13,049 bases of DNA from CAZADH01 sp964483805. Its GTDB lineage: Bacteria; Muiribacteriota; Ozemobacteria; Ozemobacterales; Ozemobacteraceae. The notes below the pieces were generated by a model that did no database searches, was not told where the DNA came from, and worked only from the letters and a program-made list of their open reading frames with translations. The DNA is taken from NCBI GenBank assembly GCA_964483805.1, contig CAZADH010000171.1:1-13049 (forward strand), written 5' to 3'. Below are positions 7,153 to 13,049 of the stretch, one piece after another (the stretch's first letter is position 1; each line of letters begins with the position of its first letter). The translations under genes were made by a program, and so were the position numbers.

Positions 7153-7180
7153 ATTATACGTACCGTCAACGCGAAGGCAA
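7153..7180 (-). promoter_or_regulatory. Sigma-70-like promoter of the barrel gene
   Basis: Read on the minus strand, TTGCCT (7180-7175) is followed by 16 bases and a perfect TATAAT (7158-7153). Transcription would begin near 7146, giving a leader of about 55 bases that contains the palindrome and the ribosome site. This is the best promoter in the window. Confidence 0.65.
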
Positions 7181-7336
7181 GAAGAATTCGACACTGCTGC
7201 GACACTGGGGTTCCATGCCTGCCGGCCCCCACCATGCCCTGTTTTTGCCGGATCACCGGCCGCTTCGGACCCACCGGTGCACGCGCTCCAGTGAAACGGG
7301 TCGCGAAAAGGTGGTGCGTACCCTTGCGGGCCATGG

Positions 7337-7342
7337 CATAAT
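7337..7342 (+). promoter_or_regulatory. Possible -10 of the permease/propeller operon
   Basis: CATAAT lies about 40 bases before the permease start. At 17 bases upstream is GTGCGT, a poor -35 that shares TGC with other promoters here. The 7092-7380 intergenic region (289 bases) otherwise holds the divergent barrel promoter and two close GACACTG copies, and no other clear element. Confidence 0.3.
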
Positions 7343-7380
7343 GGCCCCACTGCTTCCACTGCTACGAGGGGGGTCGTTTC

Positions 7381-8880
7381 ATGTCCGACGTCTTCAAATG
7401 TAAATCCGTCGAAAACCTGCTGAAGGAATCGGGCGAGGCCGGGCACTCCCTGCCGCGGGTTCTCGGCGCGTTTGACGTCACTATGATCGGTATCGGCGCC
7501 ATCATCGGCGCCGGCATTTTCTCGATGATCGGCCAGGGGATCGGTCTGGCCGGCCCCGCGGTGGTGTTGTCTTTTGTATTGACATCCATCGCCTGTGGTT
7601 TCACCGCTTTGTGTTACGCAGAGTTGGCCGCCATGGTGCCGATCAGCGGCAGTGCTTACACCTACGCCTATGCGACCCTCGGCGAACTCACGGCCTGGAT
7701 AATCGGCTGGGACCTCATCCTCGAATACGCCATCAGCAACGTTGCCGTGGCCCTCAGTTGGTCGGGTTATTTCAACTCGTTGCTGGAAGCCTGGTTCAAG
7801 ATCAAGCTGCCGACCTACCTCGTCAATGATTACCGCACCTTCATGCAGAATGGCGTGGCGCAGGGTTGCGACATCGCGCAGGTTCCCCACGTGCTCGGCA
7901 TCCCCCTCATCTTCAACGTGCCCGCTTTTTTGATCGTGGCCGCCCTCACCGTGTTGCTGGTCATCGGCATCAAAGAGAGCACCCGGTTCAACAGCCTCAT
8001 GGTAGTGCTAAAACTCGCGGTGCTCGCCGTGTTCTGCGTGGTCGGCATCCAGTATTTCAAGATCGAGAACTGGACACCGTTCATGCCCAACGGTTGGTTC
8101 TCGGTCAACGCTGACCACCAACCGATCGGGGTGCTGGCCGGAGCGTCCGTCATCTTCTTTGCCTACATCGGTTTCGACGCAGTTTCGACCGTCGCCGAGG
8201 AGACGAAGGAACCGCAGCGCGATATGCCGCTTGGCATCATCGGGTCCCTGGTCATCTGCACCATCGTCTATATCGTCGTGGCCGCCGTGCTGACCAGCAT
8301 GGTGCCGTTCGCGACCCTCAAAGGCACAGCCGACCCGCTGGTCGTGGGCCTCGTGCACAACAACGCCCCTTCCTGGATCATCAGCATCGTTGCACTTGGG
8401 GCCGTGATTTCCTGCACCGCAGTCCTGCTCGTCTTCCAGATGGGACAGCCGCGCATCTTCTTTGCCATGAGCCGTGACGGCCTGTTGCCGCAGTATTTCG
8501 CGAAAATCCACGAGCGCTTCAAGACCCCGCACGTCACGACGATCTGGACAGGCGTCGTCGTCGCCGTTCTTTCGGGGTTGTGCAACATCAATGAGATGAG
8601 CGACCTGTGCAACATCGGCACCTTGTTCGCCTTTGTCCTGGTCTGTGCCAGCGTGATGATCTTGCGGCGAACCGACCCCGATCGGCCTCGGCCGTTCAAG
8701 GTGCCGTTCGGCCCGTTGATGCCGATTGGCGGCATCCTCTGTTGCGCCGTCCTGATGTACGGTCTGCCGTGGGTCACCTGGAAGTTCTTCTTCGCCTGGC
8801 TGGTCATCGGCCTGGTCATCTACTTTTCCTACGGGTATAATTACAGCGTATTGCGACGTCCGCGAACCCCCGCCGCCTGA
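7381..8880 (+). CDS. APC-superfamily amino acid permease (CAT-like)
   Basis: A 499-residue inner-membrane transporter with about 12 hydrophobic segments. The first carries the substrate-binding signature GIGAIIGAGIF (37-47). 'CYAELAAMVPISGSAYTYAY' and 'LGELTAWIIGWDLILEYAIS' follow, the hallmark region of the cationic amino acid transporter branch. 'FFAYIGFDAVSTVAEETKEPQRDMPLGI' is the conserved segment 6 region, and 'RIFFAMSRDGLLP' the segment 8-9 loop. It probably imports an amino acid with protons; which one cannot be told. Residues 133-170 form a longer-than-usual external loop with a Cys. A GAGGGGGG purine run precedes the ATG. The next gene begins eight bases later, so the two are almost certainly co-transcribed. 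Confidence 0.9.
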   Translation: MSDVFKCKSVENLLKESGEAGHSLPRVLGAFDVTMIGIGAIIGAGIFSMIGQGIGLAGPAVVLSFVLTSIACGFTALCYAELAAMVPISGSAYTYAYATLGELTAWIIGWDLILEYAISNVAVALSWSGYFNSLLEAWFKIKLPTYLVNDYRTFMQNGVAQGCDIAQVPHVLGIPLIFNVPAFLIVAALTVLLVIGIKESTRFNSLMVVLKLAVLAVFCVVGIQYFKIENWTPFMPNGWFSVNADHQPIGVLAGASVIFFAYIGFDAVSTVAEETKEPQRDMPLGIIGSLVICTIVYIVVAAVLTSMVPFATLKGTADPLVVGLVHNNAPSWIISIVALGAVISCTAVLLVFQMGQPRIFFAMSRDGLLPQYFAKIHERFKTPHVTTIWTGVVVAVLSGLCNINEMSDLCNIGTLFAFVLVCASVMILRRTDPDRPRPFKVPFGPLMPIGGILCCAVLMYGLPWVTWKFFFAWLVIGLVIYFSYGYNYSVLRRPRTPAA

Positions 8881-8888
8881 GGGCTGTC

Positions 8889-11201
8889 ATGGACAGCACC
8901 CTGCGCGCCCGCCACCTGATCCTCGCGATCCTCTCGGTAATCGTGCTGGCCGCACTCGTGGGTATTCGGCTCGACGCGTGCGATCCTGAACCGGGACCGC
9001 AGCACTATCCCCCGCCCGAAGCCCCACCGGTGATGCGGGGTTACTTCGAGGTCATCTCGATGAACTCGGGTCTGGTCACCAACCAGATCCGCTCGTTGCT
9101 TCTCCACAACGAACTGCTGCTGGTCGGCACCGAGGGCTGCGGACTGCTCATCGGCAGATCGGAAGAAGCTGTATTTACTCAGTATTGCTCTGCGACGAAC
9201 CCGCCTTTTCCGGCTGACACCGTCACCACCCTCTACGCCGGCAGCAACCCCGACAAGGCCTGGGCCGGCACCCCCAACGGGATCATCGAGATCTCCGGGC
9301 TCGTCGAGGGTAGCCTCTCGTTCCATTTGATCAACACCGGCGACAACAAGTCGCCACGCAACATTCTCGCCCTTGCCCCGGCCGACGACAACGGCGGGTT
9401 CTGGATCGGCACCAGCCAGGGCGGAGCCCGCATGATCGGCAAGATGGTCGCGCCCCTGAGCCTTCGCGAACCGCAACTGACCACCGGTCTTACCGCGGTC
9501 GCGGCCGGCACCGACGGCGCCGCATTCTTCGGCGGGGCCGACGGACTCTTTACGACCCTGGGTGCCAGCCTCGAGAAGGTCCCCGGCCCGAGCGGCCCGG
9601 GGTTCGGGTGGATCCATGCACTGCTGCCCGTCGGCAATGAACTCTACATCGGCTCGTCGCGCGGCCTGTTCCGGCGCGTCGAGACCCGCAACGACGAACT
9701 GCTGCCGGGCGTCTGGATCACGGCGCTCGCCAATACCCCGGGCGTGACCGAGTTCTTCGGCACCGCCACCGCCCCATCACTGATCGCGTCGCCGAGCATC
9801 GATGTCCAGGTGTCGTCGGTCGGGGCCCGCCTCGCCGAGCTCGATGAGCAACTGCAGGCATTGAATGGGCGGTATTACGAGCTGATGCAATCCTTCGACC
9901 CGCGGGACCCCAACTGGGACGCTTATTTCGCCGACTTCAACGCGGTGTTCACCGAGATGACGCGACTCAATGCCAGCGCCGGCCCATCCCTGGTCCGCGG
10001 TCTGTGGGTCGGCACCCAGGACCAGGGCGTCGTGCTGTTCAGCAACGACGGCCAACGCTACCATCTCACCAACGCCAACTCCAGGTTGCCGAGCAACCGC
10101 ATCACCGCGATCACCGTCGGCCGCGACGGCGAAGCGTGGATCGGCACCCATGAGGGCGGGCTTCTTCATTATCGGGCCCAATTGACGGCCAAGGGGAAAC
10201 GCAAAGACGTGGTCTGGAACGGCCAGGCCACGGTATTGCGGGTCATCGAACGAATGCTGTTCATCGGCACCGAAGAGGATGGCTTGGTGCAGTATGATGT
10301 CAATACACTGCAAGAGGTCGTCGATCCGGCCCGCCGCGGATTAAGAGACTTCCATAAAAAAGTCACCGATGTTGCGGTCGATCGCAAGGGCCGGATCTGG
10401 GTGACCGGCAACGCCGGCGTCTGGGTCCGCGACAACAACACCTGGTACCGGTTCAAGAAGAAAGACGGCCTCGCCGCCGAGTTCACCGACGTCGTCGAGG
10501 TCGATGTCGACGGCCGCATCTACGTTGCCGGCGGCCGGGAGATTGCGGCGATCGCACAGATTTCGCAATACAATGGCCATAACTTCTCCAACTATGGCCT
10601 GCCGCAACTGACAGCCATTCTCGGTCTGCGCGGTGCTTCCAGCACCGAACAACTGAAGGCGATGTGCCTCGACGGCACCTACCTGCACAAGTTCGACACG
10701 GCCAATGCTTCGGCCGCGGTGAAGAGTTACGACGCCAACGAACCGCAAAACAAGGTGACGACGCTGGTCGGCACGCCCCACTACCTGTTGATCGGCACCG
10801 CCGACGGCGCCCAGACGATCTTCGACGGGGCCGCCTTCCGCCGGTTGTCGCAGAAGGGGACAGGCAAACTGTCGGGTCTGTTGCGCATGCGGCGCACTCC
10901 CAGTGGCCGTCTCGTGCTTGCCGCCACCGATCGCATCCTGACCTTCGACGGCGAAACCTATCGACCGGCGACCCCCGCAGAACCGCCGTTCGACCGATAC
11001 ACCGACATGTGTCTCGACGACCTCAATCCCGAGACATTCTGGGTCTCCTACAGTGCCAACAGCAGCGGTGCCGTGGCCCTGTACCAAGACCCGCTCTGGA
11101 AAACGATCAAGTTCGACTCCCCCGTTCGCCATCTGGCGGTCTCTGACCCCTACCTCTTTGCCGCCGTGGCCAGCCAGGTGGTGCGCATCGTGCGGCGGTA
11201 G
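8889..11201 (+). CDS. Membrane-anchored double beta-propeller protein with Reg_prop-like repeats, no output domain
   Basis: A 770-residue protein with one N-terminal membrane segment (about 9-27) and a large extracytoplasmic part. About 14 repeats of the form 'xWIGTxxGGLxxY' are visible, near residues 76, 124, 171, 211, 252, 372, 416, 457, 503, 544, 633, 675, 717 and 756. The clearest are FWIGTSQGGA, LWVGTQDQGV, AWIGTHEGGLLHY and LFIGTEEDGLVQY. This fits two seven-bladed propellers, as in periplasmic sensors of hybrid two-component systems. Unlike those it has no Y_Y_Y domain, second membrane segment, kinase or GGDEF domain. A helical, coiled-coil-like insertion (about 300-369) interrupts the first propeller between blades 5 and 6. 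Cys31 (LDAC) is a weak lipoprotein candidate. GAGGG overlapping the permease stop serves as ribosome site. The ligand is unknown. Confidence 0.78.
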   Translation: MDSTLRARHLILAILSVIVLAALVGIRLDACDPEPGPQHYPPPEAPPVMRGYFEVISMNSGLVTNQIRSLLLHNELLLVGTEGCGLLIGRSEEAVFTQYCSATNPPFPADTVTTLYAGSNPDKAWAGTPNGIIEISGLVEGSLSFHLINTGDNKSPRNILALAPADDNGGFWIGTSQGGARMIGKMVAPLSLREPQLTTGLTAVAAGTDGAAFFGGADGLFTTLGASLEKVPGPSGPGFGWIHALLPVGNELYIGSSRGLFRRVETRNDELLPGVWITALANTPGVTEFFGTATAPSLIASPSIDVQVSSVGARLAELDEQLQALNGRYYELMQSFDPRDPNWDAYFADFNAVFTEMTRLNASAGPSLVRGLWVGTQDQGVVLFSNDGQRYHLTNANSRLPSNRITAITVGRDGEAWIGTHEGGLLHYRAQLTAKGKRKDVVWNGQATVLRVIERMLFIGTEEDGLVQYDVNTLQEVVDPARRGLRDFHKKVTDVAVDRKGRIWVTGNAGVWVRDNNTWYRFKKKDGLAAEFTDVVEVDVDGRIYVAGGREIAAIAQISQYNGHNFSNYGLPQLTAILGLRGASSTEQLKAMCLDGTYLHKFDTANASAAVKSYDANEPQNKVTTLVGTPHYLLIGTADGAQTIFDGAAFRRLSQKGTGKLSGLLRMRRTPSGRLVLAATDRILTFDGETYRPATPAEPPFDRYTDMCLDDLNPETFWVSYSANSSGAVALYQDPLWKTIKFDSPVRHLAVSDPYLFAAVASQVVRIVRR

Positions 11202-11262
11202 GGGCAACGCGGCGGGCAATACGGCGGTGCAAACGACCACTACGCCCCTCGTGGGTGGGCGG

Positions 11263-11283
11263 GCAAAACGGCGTTTGCTTTTT
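11263..11283 (+). terminator. Weak terminator after the propeller gene
   Basis: GCAAA, a six-base loop, TTTGC, then TTTTT; two G-U pairs can lengthen the stem to seven. It lies about 60 bases after the propeller stop. Its 3' arm overlaps the -35 of the tRNA promoter. Confidence 0.4.
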
Positions 11284-11303
11284 GGGGGGCGTTGTGCTAA
11301 CCT
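11275..11303 (+). promoter_or_regulatory. Promoter of tRNA-Pro
   Basis: TTGCTT (11275-11280), a 17-base spacer, then TAACCT (11298-11303). The predicted start is near 11310, only a few bases before the mature tRNA, as expected for a short 5' leader. The G-run within the spacer is unusual. Confidence 0.45.
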
Positions 11304-11314
11304 AGGCAAACCTT

Positions 11315-11387
11315 CGGGGCGTAGCGCAGTTGGTAGCGCGTTTGGTTCGGGACCAAAAGGTCGCTGGTTCAAGTCCAGTCGCCCCGA
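11315..11387 (+). tRNA. tRNA-Pro, anticodon CGG
   Basis: The 73-base cloverleaf folds completely. The acceptor CGGGGCG pairs with CGCCCCG, the D stem is GCGC/GCGC and the anticodon stem TTTGG/CCAAA has loop TTCGGGA (anticodon CGG at 11348-11350, reading CCG). The variable loop is AGGTC. The T arm is GCTGG-TTCAAGT-CCAGT with one G-U. The discriminator is A and the CCA tail is not encoded (CCG follows). CCG is a common Pro codon in the neighbouring genes. Confidence 0.96.
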
Positions 11388-11396
11388 CCGCTAAGA

Positions 11397-11427
11397 AAAC
11401 CCCTCCGTTCATCGAGCGGAGGGGTTT
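11397..11427. terminator. Strong bidirectional terminator between tRNA-Pro and the convergent minus-strand gene
   Basis: AAACCCCTCCG and CGGAGGGGTTT pair over 11 bases around a nine-base loop. GTGTTT follows on the plus strand. The A-rich AAGAAAA on the other side gives a U tract on the minus strand. It lies 9 bases after the tRNA. Confidence 0.85.
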
Positions 11428-11438
11428 GTGTTTCGGGC

Positions 11439-11470
11439 GGTTGCGGTCGCCTCCGGAGGCGACCGCAACC
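11439..11470. repeat. Perfect 32-bp palindrome with no spacer
   Basis: GGTTGCGGTCGCCTCC is followed directly by its exact reverse complement. It begins 8 bases after the stop of the minus-strand exported protein gene and 11 bases before the terminator stem at 11397-11427. The minus transcript would therefore carry two hairpins in a row. It may be a REP-like dispersed element, a 3' mRNA stabiliser or a cruciform-forming site. Confidence 0.85.
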
Positions 11471-11478
11471 CACGCGCG

Positions 11479-12294
11479 TCAGTGACCGACGCGCAGGATG
11501 TTCTTGATATCGATGGTGCCCGACGACAGCGAAGTGCGATGCGTGGTTCCGCTCACCACCACATCGTGATCGACGTAGACTGCCAATTTTTCGCGCCACC
11601 GCTCGTCGAGAATCTGCAAACCGCGATCGTTCTTGCGCGCGCTCACCCGCGATTCCTGAATGAACATCTTGTTGCGGTTGAACGTGATCTTGCCCCGCAG
11701 CGTCTCTTCCTGGGTCCAGACCTTGGGCGGTTCTTTCTTCTTGCGGTCGCGCTTGCCACGCTTGCCCCGCCGCGACTTCTTGTCGTCGGACAGATAATCG
11801 TTGGGGTTCTTGACCTTCTCGACGTTCTGGGCCGTCCAGACATACACCTGCACCGGTTGGCTCGCGGTCGCGTCTTCCTCGTCGGGCTCATACTCGGTCG
11901 TCAGCGCGCCCTCGAGCGTGCAACGAACGACGTTGCCGTTGCGAATCTGCTGTTTCTTGGGCAGCTTGCGGTTCTGGGGCAGTGTAAATACAACCTCGTC
12001 ACCGATTTTCAAGGGGGCCGCCCCCGGGGCAACCACCACCGCGCCAGTCGCGGTTTCACTCGCACCCGGGGTCTCGATGCGCAGAAGATCGAGGGTGACC
12101 CGGTCTTCGACCATCTGGGTCACTTCACCAACGGCCGTCACCACGACAGCGCCAGCGGGCACCGCCACGGCAACCGACACCACCAGGGCAAAAAGGCCGA
12201 GCATCCAGACCGACACCGACCGGCGCCCAACACCCACAGAAACCTGCTGCAGCACGGGACCGCAGCGTTTGTCTTGCTGATTCATCGTGGCCAT
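11479..12294 (-). CDS. Unrecognised exported protein with a highly charged middle
   Basis: 271 residues; I do not recognise the family. A long polar N-terminus (1-28) precedes one hydrophobic stretch (about 29-49, ending AVPAGA), so it is a signal peptide or anchor. The mature part begins with a small beta-rich segment, 'AVVVTAVGEVTQMVEDRVTLDLL', then 'LKIGDEVVFTLP'. An acidic patch (EPDEEDA, about 136-142) is followed by a strongly basic stretch (about 172-191, rich in Lys and Arg). The C-terminal 70 residues, 'LRGKITFNRNKMFIQESRV' to 'IDIKNILRVGH', look like an OB- or SH3-type barrel. AAGGAG lies only two bases before the first ATG and 11 before the ATG of codon 4 (12285), so either start is possible. 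The gene has its own promoter and double hairpin end. Confidence 0.65.
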   Translation of the reverse strand: MATMNQQDKRCGPVLQQVSVGVGRRSVSVWMLGLFALVVSVAVAVPAGAVVVTAVGEVTQMVEDRVTLDLLRIETPGASETATGAVVVAPGAAPLKIGDEVVFTLPQNRKLPKKQQIRNGNVVRCTLEGALTTEYEPDEEDATASQPVQVYVWTAQNVEKVKNPNDYLSDDKKSRRGKRGKRDRKKKEPPKVWTQEETLRGKITFNRNKMFIQESRVSARKNDRGLQILDERWREKLAVYVDHDVVVSGTTHRTSLSSGTIDIKNILRVGH

Positions 12295-12333
12295 CGCTCC
12301 TTATTCTGAACAGGGGCTGATCAAGCGATGACT

Positions 12334-12362
12334 ACTCTACCATTGGGTCACGCCGTCGGCAA
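12334..12362 (-). promoter_or_regulatory. Promoter of the exported protein gene
   Basis: On the minus strand TTGCCG (12362-12357), 17 bases, then TAGAGT (12339-12334), which is preceded by TGG as an extended -10. Transcription would begin near 12327, about 35 bases before the start codon. The promoter lies in the 158-base gap between the two minus-strand genes. Confidence 0.55.
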
Positions 12363-12395
12363 CGGGCGTGCGAACGCCGCCCGCACCACGAAAAA

Positions 12396-12417
12396 CCGCC
12401 GGTCGATCGACCGGCGG
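12396..12417 (-). terminator. Terminator of the zinc-ribbon gene, perfect 22-bp palindrome plus U5
   Basis: CCGCCGGTCGA abuts its exact reverse complement. On the minus transcript the stem is followed by UUUUU (12395-12391), a textbook intrinsic terminator apart from the absent loop. A second weak site, a four-pair stem CCCG/CGGG with UUUUU at about 12428-12443, lies closer to the stop. Confidence 0.8.
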
Positions 12418-12452
12418 TCTCATTACGAAAAACCCGACGCGGGAGTGTGCCG

Positions 12453-13016
12453 TCAGCGCCCCTCGATTTTGTTCCCGCACTCGGGGCAGAAGGTCGCGGT
12501 CGACGGCACCTTGGCGTTGCACTTGTTGCACACGTCTTTGGCCGGAATCTTCGTGCCGCACTTGGCGCAGAACTTGCCGACTTTGCCCACCGTGCCGCAC
12601 TTCGGACAATTGTCTTCGCCGCGCGCCAGATTCTGGGCCTGCAGCAGCGCCTCGCTCATCGCGCCGGCCGCAATGACCTCGCAGCATTTCAGACACATCG
12701 AACGCGTGCCGTTCCAGCACTTCTTGCACACGTATTTTTCGCACTTGCCGCAGTAGGTGAAGTGCGGATCGAAATTCTCGGCGGCTTCCATGAACGCCGC
12801 GGCCTTTTCTTTGTTCCAGGCCATCAAGACCGGATCATCGGCGCCCTTGATGAACTTGGGCAGAGAAGCCAGCGCCGAGGGCTTCGAGAACGGCACAAAC
12901 GGCGCCTGAAAAGGCTTGGCACAGGACGGACAGGTCAAGACGAACACAAACCCCGGCTCGTCACCCTCTCGTGTCGACTTATCGACGATCTGCTTCATCA
13001 ACTCTTTGTCTGGCAT
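12453..13016 (-). CDS. Cysteine-rich multi-zinc-ribbon protein
   Basis: 187 residues and soluble, with no signal peptide or membrane segment. The ATG at 13016 is chosen because AGGAG lies seven bases upstream; the frame is open further upstream but without support. Seventeen Cys are present, mostly in pairs: CPSC (29-32), CGKC (89-92), CKKC (97-100), CLKCC (108-112), CPKC...CAKC (137-153) and CNKC...CPEC (163-180). The last two are clear tandem double-zinc-ribbon units (xxCPxCGxxxxxxxFCxxCG). A helical, hydrophobic middle part (about 45-82) separates the first CPSC from the rest. Such ribbons mediate protein or nucleic acid contacts; the specific role is unknown. It has no obvious link to its neighbour. 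Confidence 0.8.
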   Translation of the reverse strand: MPDKELMKQIVDKSTREGDEPGFVFVLTCPSCAKPFQAPFVPFSKPSALASLPKFIKGADDPVLMAWNKEKAAAFMEAAENFDPHFTYCGKCEKYVCKKCWNGTRSMCLKCCEVIAAGAMSEALLQAQNLARGEDNCPKCGTVGKVGKFCAKCGTKIPAKDVCNKCNAKVPSTATFCPECGNKIEGR

Positions 13017-13049
13017 TTTCGTGCTCCTGCGATCGCCGGCAACCACACC

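Noticed and set aside
7242..7260. GCCGG-ATCA-CCGGC hairpin with a T5 run, as a terminator
   Set aside because: The T run precedes the stem on the plus strand, and on the minus strand the stem is followed by A5, so neither strand gives a stem followed by U.
6066..7403. 445-residue plus-strand ORF opposite the barrel protein
   Set aside because: It starts inside acpS, runs antisense through a gene with signal peptide, promoter and C-terminal Phe, and ends inside the permease gene.
11428..12309. 293-residue plus-strand ORF opposite the exported protein
   Set aside because: It starts within the terminator/palindrome region and has no ribosome site. The minus strand has promoter, start, signal sequence and terminator.
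1..13049. CRISPR array, insertion sequence, phage genes or riboswitch
   Set aside because: No spaced direct repeats, transposase-like ORF, terminal inverted repeats with target duplication, phage proteins or recognisable riboswitch core were seen on either strand.

Overview
The window is GC-rich, tightly packed chromosomal DNA from a diderm (Gram-negative-type) bacterium. An outer-membrane barrel protein ending in Phe, SPOR and Reg_prop proteins, signal peptides and a tRNA without encoded CCA all fit that picture. I cannot name the phylum. The mix of an AmmeMemoRadiSam enzyme, zinc-ribbon proteins, propeller sensors and unusually long sugar permeases suggests a poorly cultured lineage. I see no transposase, phage, integrase or CRISPR sequence, so this looks like core or ordinary chromosomal DNA with some lineage-specific proteins.

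Layout: (1) 1-1450 (+): the 3' part of an AmmeMemoRadiSam radical SAM enzyme, whose stop overlaps (ATGA) the start of a membrane-anchored SPOR protein. (2) 1551-5517 (+): a carbohydrate ABC importer operon with a MalF-type permease, a MalG-type permease and a lipoprotein-like solute-binding protein, without an ATPase gene. Both permeases are far longer than usual. The MalG-type one has two extra N-terminal membrane segments and a periplasmic insertion at the position of the E. coli MalF P2 loop. (3) 5518-6135 (+): a spacer with two mutually exclusive hairpins, a 27-residue broken zinc-ribbon ORF, and acpS. (4) 6264-7091 (-): an outer-membrane beta-barrel protein, convergent with acpS, with a good promoter of its own. 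(5) 7381-11201 (+): an APC-family amino acid permease followed after 8 bases by a large membrane-anchored protein with about 14 Reg_prop-like blades but no kinase or other output domain. (6) 11315-11387 (+): tRNA-Pro(CGG) with its own promoter and a strong terminator. (7) 11479-13016 (-): an unrecognised exported protein and a Cys-rich multi-zinc-ribbon protein, each followed by a perfect zero-loop palindrome, of 32 bp and 22 bp respectively.

How the genes work together: the three ABC genes should form one sugar (or glycoside, or polyol) importer whose ATPase is supplied from elsewhere. The permease/propeller pair is likely co-transcribed, and may couple amino acid uptake to an extracytoplasmic sensing or scaffolding protein. 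AcpS activates acyl carrier protein and is a housekeeping gene. Three candidate promoters (barrel gene, tRNA, exported protein) share a -35 beginning TTGC with 16-17 base spacing, which may be the local housekeeping promoter form.

The most unusual items are the MalF-like additions on a MalG-type permease, the two-membrane-segment insertion in its partner, the 14-blade propeller without an output domain and with a helical insertion, and the paired perfect palindromes at gene ends. All functions come from reading motifs by eye. No database search was possible.
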